Assembly: GCA_022575985.1 (NCBI GenBank)
Contig: JAKSXM010000137.1
Span: 17,502,001-17,566,000 of the forward strand
Reading direction: 5' to 3'
DNA from: Anagrus nilaparvatae
Lineage: Eukaryota > Arthropoda > Insecta > Hymenoptera > Mymaridae
Length of the DNA: 64,000 nucleotides
Shown: positions 1 through 12,486 of the stretch, in pieces
Layout of the letters: each line of letters begins with the position of its first letter
Numbering within the stretch: the first letter of the stretch is position 1
Program-made: the position numbers and the translations under genes
The notes under the pieces: generated by a model
Told to the model about the DNA's origin: nothing
What the model saw: only the letters and a program-made list of their open reading frames with translations
Databases searched by the model: none

Positions 1-243
1 TACTCAGTTTTAATGATTCTGATGGTGGCTTTAATGGCGTTAACTAACAGCATGCCTGCCGAGGAAAAGAAAGAAGTTTCTGATGATAGAATTGGAATAA
101 TTGTAAGATTGTTATTTGAATAAATTATATAAAACTATAATTTTATTTTTAATATTTAGGGGGCTATTGGTGCCATTGGTACAGCTGTTGATATTGGAAA
201 AGCTATTGCCAAGAAAATCAAGAACAAGAAAAAAGGAAAATAA
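1..243 (+). CDS. Small secreted cationic peptide precursor (antimicrobial/venom-peptide-like), 5' end cut by window edge
   Basis: Two coding exons, 1-102 and 160-243, are joined in phase 0 across a 57-bp intron with GTAAGA donor and TTTAG acceptor. The visible precursor starts inside a hydrophobic signal peptide (SVLMILMVALMALTNSMPA). An acidic spacer (EEKKEVSDDR) follows, then a segment of about 31 residues beginning IGIIGAIGAIG that is rich in Gly, Ala and Ile and ends in a Lys-rich tail (KKIKNKKKGK). It has no Cys. The last two residues, Gly-Lys before the TAA, fit the usual amidation signal, and the Arg after DD is a plausible processing point. This is the plan of linear amphipathic membrane-active peptides, so secretion and membrane action are inferred from architecture, not from a recognised family. 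The true start may lie left of the window, although an in-frame ATG is present at 13. An AATAAA lies 3 bp after the stop (246-251). The two exons and their join are clear; the function is a guess. Confidence 0.72.
103..159 (+). other. 57-bp phase-0 intron of the cationic peptide gene
   Basis: GTAAGA at 103 and TTTAG ending at 159 join codon 34 of the visible frame to GGG GCT without changing frame. Without splicing the frame ends at the TAA at 121-123. The small size and A/T-rich interior are typical of insect short introns. Confidence 0.75.
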
Positions 244-2229
244 AAAATAAATTTATACTTTAAATATGCATTTTTAAAAATTATGTATATTATTTAATAA
301 TATGTAAAATATTATTAAAAATAAATATTGAATTAATAAACCTAACTTTTGTTATTTAATTTTTTCACTTCTAATAAATAAATTTAAAAATTTTGAATAT
401 CTGCTGATACTGGTACCAAAATTTCAGGCCTGTAATACTTACTGTCTTTTAAATTATGATTAGAATAATCAACCTTGACAGCGAAATCCGTATTAAATTT
501 CCAGATGGCTCATCATTTCACGACGGTAATATTGCTTCCCAATACCCCCTAAAAAAAACTGAAAATTATCCTCTAACTATAGAAATTATCCTCTGAACCC
601 ACTGTTCAAGCCATTACACGCAAAAAAAGAATAGTAAAGTTAACCTCTACAATTTTTGAAAATACACATTAATAAATATTAGTAAATACAACCAAAAAAT
701 TAGTAAATTTTACTAAAAAAATTGAGGTTTAAGTTTTATAAACAAATTTTATTAGTAAATTTTCCTAAATATTTATAGCGAGTTTTAACCAAACTGAATT
801 TAGTAAACAAAATCGTAATTTTGGTTATATTTACTAATTTTTTGTATGCGTGTAATTATTTACCAGACTTTTAATTTTTGAGGTGATGCTGAAACGTATT
901 ATGGTTAGTACTACCTGCAAAAAAAAACAAATTTTCATTAATTCAAAAAGTAGCAATTAACCTAAATAAAAATTAACAGGAAGAAATCGATTAAATCCCC
1001 ACATAATTGCAAAAAATTACAAATCTTATATGTAATACGTAATAATTGTTTTTTATTACTCAATACAAAAAAAATTATATTACAAATTCATATATAAAAA
1101 AAAAAATACTTACGCATATATTAAATCTTACAAGAAAATATTATTATGGTATTTGTGCCAAATGCCACGCGACTATATAGATTATTTTATTTATATTTAT
1201 ATGTGTGTTTATCCAAGCATTACTTTTTTAAGAGTGAAAGAGATACAAACCATGGATTGACCGCTACTACTACGATGTTGTTTTTTTGAATCAAGTATAT
1301 TACTTTTTTTTTTTGCATACTTATAAGAAAAATAAAAAGTTTAATAGAAGAAGGGGAAAAAAGGAGTTTGTAATGTATTGCATTGCTGCAAAAATTTATG
1401 TAAAAACTCTTACTATGCAACAGTCGAAGAGTAACTTCTCTTTCTTGCGTTTTATGTTATTATTTTTGAGCTTGTTTTCCTTAGCGAATTGTGATGTGAT
1501 TTTTGGTTAAGTAAAATATTTAAAAAAGTGATGGCCCAGAATACAAAAGGTTTTGTGACATTTTTTATGTGAAAAAATGACAGCTTAATTTTACATACAA
1601 AGAGAGCAATTCAACAAAATTCTTTTATACTGAGAATTTAAATTTGTAGGAACTATCAAACTTAAGAATTTTTTTTGTGTGTGAATTTATTGCAAAAGAA
1701 ATTTTACTAAGTAAAATTTTCGTAATGTATAAAATGTGATAAGAATATTGACAAATAATAAGTGAATATTTATTATTAAAATTAAACAAAATGTGCTAAT
1801 TTATCCTTGAAATATTTACAACAAATGTGTGAAAAAACAATTTTTTTAAAAAAAATTTCAAAAAATATTTCAATGACACTAAAAAAGACAAGAAAAAATG
1901 AAATATAAAAATACAAAAAAAATATGAATTCCATTAATAATACTGCAAAAAATGCATGTTAAAATTTTTATTAAAAAATAAAAAAATGATAAACAAAGAG
2001 TAATCTCAAACAAAAAAACATTTCATTCATAACTCAAAAAAAATATTATATTCTTTATTATTCTAATGCATAAAGTCCCGTTACAATATTTATGATATTA
2101 TTTATAATATAAAATCCTTTCACTCATCTTTTCTCTTATGGATATAAATCTAATATTTAAAGGGCTTTGAACTTGAAAATAATAATAAAAGGATATTATT
2201 GTTATTAAATATAAAAAAAAATAGTAAAA
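244..2229. other. Intergenic A/T-rich DNA between the peptide gene and the first exon of the long gene
   Basis: No convincing gene is visible. One weak item is a + strand ORF at 1373-1510 (45 codons) whose second half looks like a signal peptide (MLLFLSLFSLANC) and stops five residues later. It has no clear splice donor. The last few hundred bases should hold the promoter and 5' UTR of the exon at 2230, but I see no distinctive core promoter element. Confidence 0.5.
246..251 (+). terminator. Polyadenylation signal AATAAA of the cationic peptide gene
   Basis: A canonical AATAAA begins 3 bp after the stop codon. In so A/T-rich a genome the hexamer is common by chance, and a further AATAAA about 90 bp downstream could also serve. 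Confidence 0.4.
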
Positions 2230-2367
2230 ATGATGTGCGGTACATTAGGTAATCGTGAAAAAACTAATCGTTTAAATATTAGAAGAGATGAATACAGACC
2301 TTTTATTTCAAGACCAATTTCAGAAGGTTCTTATAACGGTCCATCTATTCGATTAAGAAATAATATG
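2230..2367 (+). CDS. Alternative first coding exon A of the long gene (46 codons)
   Basis: The exon opens with two adjacent ATG codons in an AAAAATG context and runs 46 codons to a strong donor (ATG then GTAAGT at 2368), phase 0. The peptide begins MMCGTLGNREKTNRLN and ends with PSIRLRNNM. It is polar and Arg-rich, uses many different residues, and is unlike the Lys/Asn/Phe/Ile-only translation of the surrounding noise. There is no signal peptide, and the second residues (Met-Cys-Gly) are not a standard myristoylation start. Reading past the donor ends in a stop within 22 codons, as expected of an intron. It is the most distal first exon, and its transcript would have to cross a 46.5-kb intron to the exon at 48842. 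Protein family not recognised. Confidence 0.55.
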
Positions 2368-2945
2368 GTAAGTTTTAGAAAATTTTATTCCAATGCGTTT
2401 TGTAAAATTGTTAAGATAGTTTTTTGATAGGTAAAATTGGATTCTCCTTAGGGTATATACTGCTGTTTTTGGTTGTAAAATTTATTTTAATTACGATAAC
2501 GTTATTATGTAGGTTATTGCAAAAGATTATTTTTGTGGTCTAAATGACTCACAGCAGCTTAAAATCATAATCAATAAGTCTCGATTTTAGTAAAGTATTG
2601 TATAACAATGACAATATTTTTATCGATTATCGCAATGGCGATAGAATTACTTTTGGATAAGAGTATTGATGTTACCAAAAGCGAAAGTATAACTTGTAAT
2701 TTTAATGTTACTATTTGGCCATCACAAAATTAATCAATCATAAGATTGTAATTTTAAGTTGCATAATTTTATAACCATCATGTTTCCATCATCAGTAAGT
2801 ATACACATTACCATTAATTATCCCCAACTTTTTGAGGTAGTTTATAGGCTCGAAATATCCCAAATTTTTAGATTAAGCCAAAACATACTTGGCTTATATT
2901 TGAAGTTTTTCGATAATTTGGTTTTTGATGGGGTATTGAATTTCC

Positions 2946-2997
2946 GCCGTTTACCCGCGCTTAAAACCATTTTAATGAAAATGCGCGGGTAAACGGC
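2946..2997. repeat. GC-rich perfect hairpin, 15-bp stem
   Basis: The left arm GCCGTTTACCCGCGC (2946-2960) and right arm GCGCGGGTAAACGGC (2983-2997) are exact reverse complements with a 22-nt A/T-rich loop. A 15-bp stem this rich in G+C stands out sharply from the local background. It may be a remnant of a small fold-back element or a structured RNA; there is no evidence for either. Confidence 0.75.
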
Positions 2998-5900
2998 AGT
3001 GTAGTATGGGCCTATAATTATATTATATACACCTTCAGGATCCAGATACCGATAAATGTCAAATATAAAGCAAGTATTCTTTGAATGTATGTCTAAAATT
3101 CTAGACTATTTCAAACTTATTTTGCGAAAAATTGGCCAACTTTATGGACCTATAACTTTTTTCAGAATCTGGTGGGGCCATAAAAACTATGATTATTTCT
3201 ATATAAATCTCTATATTTACAAACTCAGGCCACGGTTATAATGTGCTGCACTCAATTTTCGTCAATTGCGCAGCGAAAAATATTAAAAATCTTCTTCTGC
3301 ACATTGCTTGGCAGCTCGTATCTACGGAAATTTGGGAGATTGTAAGACACATTAGAGGCTAAATTTTCTATAGACTTTGAGTACACTATAAATGACAAGA
3401 ATACTAAAAAATTAATTTTTTATATCGTTGCAAAAATTAAATTAGGATAATTTATTTCCTTATTTGAATCTGTACAAAAATATAGATAAACATTTGTATA
3501 TTATGATAACCTACATATAGTACCGTAATAAAATTTACCGTAAAAATTAATTTAATACCTAATAGTACTTGCATGTACTGCATGAGTCAGTAAAAATTTT
3601 TTTTTTAAAGTGACGTAATAACTAATATACAAATACAAGAAAGTATTTGAGAGTTAAATAAGAAAAAAAAAAAGTAGATTTTCACGTCAACACGTTTTTT
3701 CAGATGATTCGCAATCACCGGAACATGACCAACTTAACTTGTATAGGTTATGTACACACATATACATTCTTAAATATAAATTTTATATTATATGTATGTA
3801 TAAATCAATGTGTACATACTCGATGAAATTGCTATGTCAATCTGAAGAAGTCTTATAATACATTGAAACGTTAAAATGGAACGTCGATGTTTTTAACACA
3901 TGATTCATGATTTATGATTGCTTATATAAATCTTTTTTACTTTTTTTTGCATGCGCATTTATTTCATATATAGCCTGAAATATATGTGTTTAAGGGTTCA
4001 AGGAAATTCTATAAGAAATTTAAATCTTAAATAGGCTCTACACTATACTAGTTGTACTTAAATATTTAATTTTTTAATGTAAAATATTCACAATATTATC
4101 TAATCAAAAAACTGGTAATTTAATTAAAATAACATGAAATTTAATCAATTTATATATATTTTTATTAAACTTGATTTATTTGAATTAAAAATTTATATAC
4201 ACAAATTTATGTTCCTAAAATCAATTTTGGATTAATGCCAAAAAAACTATGGAGAATTAAAAAAGTTTTTTTTTCTTGTACGAAAATTGCTCTTTTTTTT
4301 TTGTAACTTTTAAACCAAATTTTAATTTAAGATAATTTATTTTTTTATTCTTAATTGAATTAAATGTTAATTAACTTAAATTTTTCTTTTGTAAATAATT
4401 AAACTGTCATAATTAATGATCTTTTGAACTTTTATCACCGGATGTTTTCTTAGGCATACGTTTCATTATGCACTTTTACTTTCTTTTAAAATTTTTAATT
4501 CTGTAAAATTTTGCAAATAGAATAAGAAATTTGTCATGTCATCACTATGTATTATAAAGCCTCTTACAAAATTTAGCAATTTCGATATACACACTTAAAA
4601 TTTGTGTTTGTTTGCGTAAAATTTAAACTTGTAGCTAAATAATGAATATTATTTTTTTTACATACGTAAATAAAAAATTTATTAGTACAGAAATATAAAT
4701 TTTTTAAAATTCTTAGAAATTATAATGTAAATACTGTTAAATGAAAAAATTATGTAAACTTTGCAAATAAATAAGTATAAAAAATTAATAATTTTAATTT
4801 TTAAATAATGGGACCTTGGAGGTTTATTTTTCACTTTGAATTTTTCTTATATACGTACTTAATATATATAAGAGACGTTTTCTCGTGCAAATAAATATAT
4901 ATGCCCGGAAAATCTCAATTCTTCTTCTTCTTACTGAAAGCACCATAAGTAAGTAGTAATGTATGCTCTAAATATTCTTTAAGCGCATAATATTCGTGCG
5001 GCTTACTGGCGCCGCGCCGTATGTATATCCGTTTATTTTATATAAAAAAATTGCCATCGAAAGTAATAATAATAATTAACAATAAAAATATACATTAAAA
5101 CTGAAATTATAAGTGCAGTAAGGAAGAAAAAAATAAGAGTAAATAGTAAGAAATAACTTAAAAAGCGCTTGAGGAACTGGAAAAAAATAATAAGAAATAC
5201 GAAAAACAGGAATGTATTTTAAATATGCGACACTGACAGTAAAAAAAATTTGTACGGTTGAAAAAATTTTGAATTAAGAATTGAGCTAAACGCTGGAAAC
5301 AAAATACCTCGATTTAAGTTATTATACAATATCTATGGATTTTGAGATATCTTCACCTAAAAAGTTTCTTTTTGAAAAAAAGTTCCGGTTGCCGTAAACG
5401 GAATATTCGGTTGCTTCAAACAGAACTTTTTATCAGCATAGCATTATCCAGCGTCAAAAATTATTATTAGAGTTCGCATTACAGCCGCATATACAATTTA
5501 ATTCTAGTACTTTCAGCGAAATTTAACTATATATCATAAAAATCCAATGCAAGTTCAAGATCATATTCAGCGCCAAAAATTTTTTCATCATATTTGTTCG
5601 AATTCTTGCTCTATTAGAAATTTGTGCCCGTGGGATGCATCTTTCCTATAAATTAACAGACTAAAGATTTCCTAAGGCTGACCACCCCCCCCCACTCCAA
5701 TCGTTTTTTAAAATGTAGAAAATACCTCAGAAAATATATTTAGTGAAAAATGGTGGGACAATAAGGAATATTACGCAAAGTGAGGGTCGAGGGGCTAGAA
5801 AAAATATTTCCAATTGTTATCTTACATGTGATACATGTTTGTTTATATGTAAATATAGTATGAATGTGTGTGTGCGTGCGCCTCACTTCATTTTTATAAT

Positions 5901-6806
5901 CGGATCGTCATTGCCGCCCCAGTGCGGTCTTGAATCCCGCTTAATACAGACGCTGGCATTAAGCCTTATTATCATTGTTAAATAAATAGTCTGCAAATAT
6001 ACAAAGTCTCCTAATTATTCACCTATCTATTATCAGTACCATCCTTTTTATACCCACATCTTTATCATCAATATTATCACCAATATAAGTAGTTTTTCAA
6101 AAGTACTGAAATAAGTTTAAATTAGATACCCAGAATAAAATAAAATCAAATGAATTAACTAATTTTAGGTGCACTAAAAGTTCACTTTAGTTAATTTGAT
6201 AAATTTTCGTAATTTTCATGTATGTTAACTTTTCTACCATGAAATTTAGTTCTCTATATATCTCTTTTATAATAGCTCTATTACAATTTTTAATGTATAA
6301 ATTATTTTATTACATATTACTGTCGCACGTATGGGTTATGTTATAACCTATAATATGAAAGATAAAAATTTTTTTTTATAATAATTATAGTTTATATTAT
6401 TATGGTTTAATTTTCTCTTTGATATTGTATTATAAATAAAATGCTTGTTATAAAGGACAATTTTATGTAACACATACATATATATTGTTGTTATTATTTA
6501 TTAGTTTGATGTTAATTTTTTTAGAAATTAATTATTATACCTTGGCAGTTTTTTATATGGTTTAATGAAAACAGTTTAATATAGTTATAAGAATAATGAA
6601 TATAAATTTTATCTTTGTAAAAAGTATCAATTAATTATAAATTATTGTACCTATATAATTTTTATAGTGGAATAATAAACCTTGTTTTTTATTTCATTCG
6701 TATCTTTATTGTTTTAAGAAGGCACAATCAACACTTTTTTTACTTAAATGAAGAAAATCTAGAGAATCATGCCTTAGTAAATGAAGTCAAATGAAGACGC
6801 TTTTTA

Positions 6807-7327
6807 CTCCAGTCAAATCAGTTTTGGTTGTATAGTTTGTGGCCACCACCAGATTTGATCTAATATAAGTTTTTTGGGTCGCTGATTACGAAAATCAGGG
6901 TCTTTTTTATGAGAAACTGGAGCGATCCTTAAATTTGCAAAAACTAGTCCTTAAAAGGGACATTTATGATGTATTCAAGTGGTCAGATATGGTCCACATG
7001 GGTTTTTTGGGTCGCTGATCATGTATTTCAGACTCTAGTAAATATTAGAACTTCAACTTTAAATTTGTAAAGACATGAAATGCATCAAAAATGCACTTTA
7101 GAGAGGTAGTTTTTGCTAATTTAAGGGTGAAGCCCCAATTTTTCCTAGAAAAGGTCTCGAAGTTCGCTATCAGCGACCCGAAAAATCCATATTTACAAAA
7201 TCTGGACACTTAAAGTTCGAATACATCAAATATACCCCTTTTTAGGGGTAGTTTTTGCTAATTTAAGGAAGCCACAATTTCTCCTAGAAAAGGTCCCAAA
7301 ATTCGCTATCAGCTACCCGAAAATCCT
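6807..7327. repeat. Degenerate GGTCGCTG repeat element, copy 1
   Basis: The block starts with CTCCAGTCAAA, the same string that ends the fold-back element at 12487-13160. It carries TTTTTGGGTCGCTGAT at about 6871 and 7003 in one orientation, and the reverse complement (CAGCGACCCGAAAAAT, and the variant CAGCTACCCGAAAAT) at about 7171 and 7305. Between them are units like TTTGCTAATTTAAGG followed by CCTAGAAAAGGTC, repeated about 130 bp apart. It is therefore a decayed relative of the 12.5-kb element, with an internal tandem and inverted structure. No transposase frame is visible. The right end is uncertain and may reach 7660. Confidence 0.6.
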
Positions 7328-7383
7328 ATTAATAAAATTCGAACTTAAAACTTTTTAAGTTTAAAAAATTAAGATTTTTTTCC

Positions 7384-7425
7384 TTATATAATCTTCAGAA
7401 ATCATTTCACTTGCGAGAAAAATTT
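7384..7425 (-). repeat. Copy of the TCTCGCAAGTGAAATGATT dispersed family
   Basis: Reverse-strand match to the terminal motif of the 195-bp inverted-repeat element at 49035-49229: TTATATAATC, then AGAAATCATTTCACTTGCGA, then GAAAAATTT. A downstream AACACAGTTT is also shared with the 49-kb and 44-kb copies, so this is more than a chance A/T match. Confidence 0.6.
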
Positions 7426-7620
7426 CATCCCAAATTCCTGAAAAAATACACCGTGTTAACACAGTTTCATAAAAATAAATGCACCTCCAACAATAACCTC
7501 TTTTGACAATTGCCTTGCAAACTTACCAGATATTAATTTAGTCCTGTCGGCAGCAATGCTATTTAATGCTATAAAATTGTAAAATACCATAAAAATGGAA
7601 AAAAAATGGGTGGTATTTAT

Positions 7621-7659
7621 GTTTTTTGACCCGCTAAACACGAATCCGGGGTCTATTTT
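7621..7659. repeat. Short dispersed repeat GTTTTTTGACCCGCTAAAC...CCGGGGTCTATTT
   Basis: Nearly identical to 44559-44596 (GTTTTTTGACCTGCTAAAT...CTGGGGTCTATTT). The unit is GC-richer than its surroundings. It resembles, without matching, the GGTCGCTG family nearby and may be a diverged branch of it. Confidence 0.55.
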
Positions 7660-10146
7660 GCAAAATTCGGGGTCAATTTTTAGGGCATTTTAGGGCTTTA
7701 AATAGCATTGCTGGCGACAAGACTAGCATCATTGTTTTTTTGTGCATATTTTCATTCCAAGCTTACTTTAAATTTATTTTTCTAACTGTGGCTTCGTCAC
7801 AAACCTCCATAGGGTAAGATGTATCTACTTTTTCCCTGCACATTTTGTTTTGAGTACACTTCGGAGTTTGGCAGTCTTGGGCTGTATCCGATTATTTTTG
7901 TCCACACATTACGTTTAATCCATGGCATATATTTGAATATTATTTTTCACACAGAATACGCTATAGGCGATAAAAGCTTTGATTATTTCTTATAAAAATA
8001 ATAAAAATGACTGAAAATACATTTCAACGTTAAATAAATTACGTGCATTAAATAAATTCTATTGAATAAAGTTTCAATAACCCTTAAATCGATTTTACAA
8101 AGCTTTTTCCAATACGAAAACTCTAAGGATAACCATTTTATAAGAAAAAGTGACTTACGGTCAAGGGCAATTTATAATAGTCCGTAAACATATATTTTAA
8201 TCTTCGATCGAACTTCTTGTTGTTGTTAATACTATTTAATGGTCAAAGTCAAGGAGTTGTTACGATAGTAAATTTACAAGGATAAAAAAAAGTATATAAT
8301 AAATTTTTTTATGTTATAAAAGATAAGAACTTCTCTGGATTTACATAAATATGAGTATAATAGTATCGTAATTCGACATTTATTTATAAACAAAAAAAGT
8401 ATAAAAAATATTAAATACATTCTACTTTCATAATAATAGTTTCTTATTTCTTATATAAATTTATTTAATTAATATAATAAAAATTTTCATTTATGCGGTA
8501 CCTTTATTTACTTGTTTTTCTATTAATAATGTCACAAAGAGATTTTCTCCCATAGATTTTAAACTATACAATAATATATTACTTTTGTAAGCTAAAATTG
8601 AAATGTAATTTTGAGGTTAACCTTATAATACACCACTAGGTATATAAAATCCTTTACTGTGGTTTTTAACAAATATGTTGGTATATATAGAAAAATCTAT
8701 TTTCTCGATCTAGATTTCTTTTAGTACCTACCATAAAATATTATAGGATATTTGGTGAAAAAAAATTTATTTATAAGTGTTCTAGTTATAAAAGTTTAAA
8801 TTGTAATAATTTTAAAACGTATGTGAACACGTTTTATGTATTTATTGTTGTTATGTTTTTAAAAACTACTAAAGTACTATTGAACTTTTTAAGCTATCGA
8901 AAACTGTTTTAAAGTACAATGAAAAACTTTTTATATATAACTTTTGAGTCACATATAGGAACTTTCGAGTTTTATAAATTAAGAGTTTAAGTTTTTTTTT
9001 GGACAGTTTTTAAATAATGTGTGGGGCTTTGATTTTTTTTAAATTAATTTTGTTTGGGAATTCTTGAAACTTATTTTTAATAGGGCATTTACCGGTTTGG
9101 GTCCAATATTAATAATTTTCCAAAAAAAAGGCCCAAAATACTTACAAGAAAATTTGAAAAAAATATTAAACCACTGGCTAAAATCATAAATTTAACTATA
9201 CAACTTTTTGATAACATCCCATATAATGCAATGCTTGCAATTAACAATAAATTTTCTGATGCTTTTTATGCGCATATAAATTTATATAGGTCAAACAAAT
9301 ATATTATGAAATTTTAATTTAAATTGAAATATAATTTAAATTTACATTTATTAAAATATAAATTAGCAAGAATAAAATACAATTTTTACTCGAATTTCAC
9401 TAAATATTGTTTAAATTTATGCATTAAGTTTGTAATTTAATTAAGTACGTAAATATTTAAATTGTTTTATCTACTTGTATAAGCAGGCAAAAAAATAATA
9501 TTATCTCTTGGGAAAATTAATAAGTTTTTAGTCATTTATTTTTGATTATATGATTTTTAATAAAAAATATATAATAATATTACTGAAAGTTCAGTACTAA
9601 ATTTGTCTAATTCTGGTTTTGGAAATTAATCACATTATTTATAAATTTTAAAGCCAGTATTAAATTCTTCTGTTCAAAAAATAAGGAATTCAAAATTCAA
9701 TTCTAAAAAAATACAAAAACTCTAAAACAAATATTTATTTTATCGATAAGTCCTTATGAAATATCTAAAAAATATATTTAAAAAAAACCAAATATCCTGT
9801 TTTAAATGCATAAATAATTTTTTTTAAAAGATCAATTTCAAAAGAGTTAAAAAAAATAAAGGATATAACTGCATATATCTTATTTATTTTTTTATCTTTT
9901 TGTTGAAAAAAACTTATAAATCTTATATCTCATAAATCTTATCTTTTCTTGTGTATAATATGTGCGGCAAGGACCAAAGTAATTTTACCTTCAGTGTGTG
10001 CAGAAACTCTTGTTTTTTATAATAGTTCTCTTTTGCAAGCCTTATATATACATTTTGTTTTAGTTGTGTTTTATCTATTGCATATATAAACTAAATAAAT
10101 GATAAATTATTATTTTTAATTAAATTTTTAATTAATTAATTGTATT

Positions 10147-10173
10147 TGTTTCGTTTTTTTGTTTCAGGTGAGT
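10147..10173 (+). promoter_or_regulatory. Recursive splice site (ratchet point) 1
   Basis: A pyrimidine-rich tract ending GTTTTTTTGTTTCAG (CAG at 10165-10167) is followed directly by a strong donor GTGAGT (10168-10173). An acceptor fused to a donor with no exon between is the signature of recursive splicing as described in long Drosophila introns. It sits 7.8 kb into the intron that follows exon A and upstream of exon B, so only transcripts from the exon A promoter would use it. The 21 nt spanning the junction are identical to those at 40421-40441. Confidence 0.68.
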
Positions 10174-12486
10174 AAAACGTTTAAGATGTATACTTTTCAT
10201 TGGTTTTGAAGTATTGAATCGTAAGTTATTAAATTATAAGTGTTTAATTGATAAATTGTTTTTCATAATGGGATCTCTTGGAAAAATGACAAGAGAAAAT
10301 GAAGTATCTGAGTAATTGCTCCTAAAACTAATATTTTTAGTACTTAATTTCTTTATATGCTATTTTAAAGTTTTATGTAAATTGGTGGGCACTTATTTGC
10401 TCTTAAAAACAATTTTTACAACATAAAATGAGTTTGTACAAAAAAATTATTTGCAAGATACACTCAGAAATCAAATTTGAGACATTTTTTTGCTATTTCA
10501 TAGTAGCAATATATTTACAGGATTAAAACTTAAAATAGTAAAATTAGTACGCTGTTGATATTACCTTTAGACGCTTTGAAACACAAAAAGCCCTTTATGA
10601 AAGTATTTAATTATTCTGACATAATTAAAAATTTAATTAAGAAAAATGCATTTAAACTCTTAAACAATAAAAACGGTAAAATTAAACATGTTTTTAGTTC
10701 ATGATTGTCTTTAACAGAAATTAAAAATAATTTGTTTATCTGCAATAATTATAATGAAGAAAGTAAATATCTGTTTAATTAGAAAAAAAAAACTTTCAAA
10801 TAAATATAATTTTAATGTCTTTGTATTAATATATTTAAACCCGCAAACTGTACTGTTGTAACATAAAGTTTAAATTTAATGCAACATTTCTTATCATATT
10901 CTATTTTCTATTTTATATACTAATTTATACAAAATATATACCGTTATCATTATTGTATATATTAGCCTTGATGATATTTTAAAATTTTGCAATTATATTC
11001 TGAAAGGAGAATACCTGAAAAATGTCTAAAAAATGATTTGTAGTATAATGAGCCAAAAAGTATTTATGTATAATATAGATCTAAATTAGGGATGCGCGGT
11101 TACTCGAAAATTCAGGGTTTTCAAATTTATCGAAAGGGAAATTTTAAATTCACTTTACAGGTACCTAAAGTCCTTTTTTTAAAAAATGCAGGCTTTTCAA
11201 AACTTTATCTGACTTGATCCAATCTGATTTAAAAAAGCCTAAACATTAGCGAGTACTTGATACTTCTGATACCCTCAGCCCCCTAACCAAAATTATTGGT
11301 TATACAACTAGAGATACCATTATAGAGACACCTCGTAAACTAAAATTTCCATATAATTTTTCTTCTTCCCCAGACTCCAAAATATATCGTAAAAAAACAA
11401 ATTTATATAAAATAATAACCAGCCTAATATACATTATCTGCACATTATTATATTTTTTATATCAAAACTGTTTAATCTTTTTGTAAATAATAATAATAAT
11501 ATATGCATTTTATGCTAATTTCCATAACGAGATTTTTTTTAATATGAAAAATATTTAAAATACACTGTATAAAGAAATTAAAATGTAAAGAAAATTTTTA
11601 AAAACAGAAAAAAATACAAAACCTGGATAAAAAAAATGAAAATTTAAAAGAAATCAAAAAAGAAAAAAATCTGATATATAAAAAAAGTATGCATACTTTA
11701 CATTAAGTTTGGTTATTCACGATAAAATGAAACGTGTCAAAAATCTAAAAAACAAGTAAAATATTGACCATTATAACCAATCTTTCATTTATGATTATAC
11801 ATGGTGATTATTAAAAATGAAGAGTTGTTATTATATTTATAAAACACGCCTAAAAAAAGTATCTTTTTTCATATAAGTGCATTGCATTCTGATTGCATCC
11901 TTATATTTACTTATTAAGCTGTTATTAATTCTTTGGTTTATTTTTATTTATGAATACGTGCATATATTTAAACATTGTATAAAAATATTAGTTTTTTAAT
12001 TTATGAAATAACAACAATTTTTATGCAAAATCATTTAATGTAAATATAATTAGTACATTATTATTTTTTCTTCTATATAATTTTATTATTACTTAAATAT
12101 GTGCTTGTATTTTGAAATATTTTGTAAAAAAATGTTTAAATTTATAGTTATTTTATGAAATATCAGTTAAAGTATACTTTTAGTTAATGTATGAATTAAC
12201 TAGTTAATTTTAACTGTATCATATTATCATATATATTTTTTTTTAAAGAACAGAAAATAAGATTTGCCTAAAATTGACCAATAATCGGTCACTTAATTGC
12301 TAAATTATCGGCTGATAACAAGTAACGAACAATATTCAACTATAAAATTATATTATTCTTTCTCAAAAATGGAACATTGCCTTCTATTAACTAAACTTAT
12401 TATAAATGCTATAATATTCCTCCTCTGGGACCTGATTCAGCATTCATATCACGCAGAGATAAGCAGCCGTACCATCCACAATATTA

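Larger units (their letters stand above)
2368..10167 (+). other. First recursive segment of the long intron (7.8 kb)
   Basis: A/T-rich intronic DNA from the exon A donor to the first ratchet site. It contains a GC-rich hairpin (2946-2997), a hammerhead-like CTGAAGA...GAAACG string near 3842-3872 with a poor central helix, a short GC-richer patch at 5870-5960, and a repeat block at about 6807-7660 described separately. Long parts (3100-5600, 7700-10100) show nothing beyond poly-A/T and simple A/T strings. Confidence 0.45.

Noticed and set aside
3842..3872. Third CTGAAGA...GAAACG hammerhead-like string
   Set aside because: The sequence between the core parts does not form a convincing helix; noted only as weak support for the other two.
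5890..5965. GC-richer patch with GCGGTCTTGAATCCCGC, resembling a tRNA T-arm
   Set aside because: The loop lacks the usual TTC, and no acceptor, D or anticodon arms can be paired around it. Not a tRNA.
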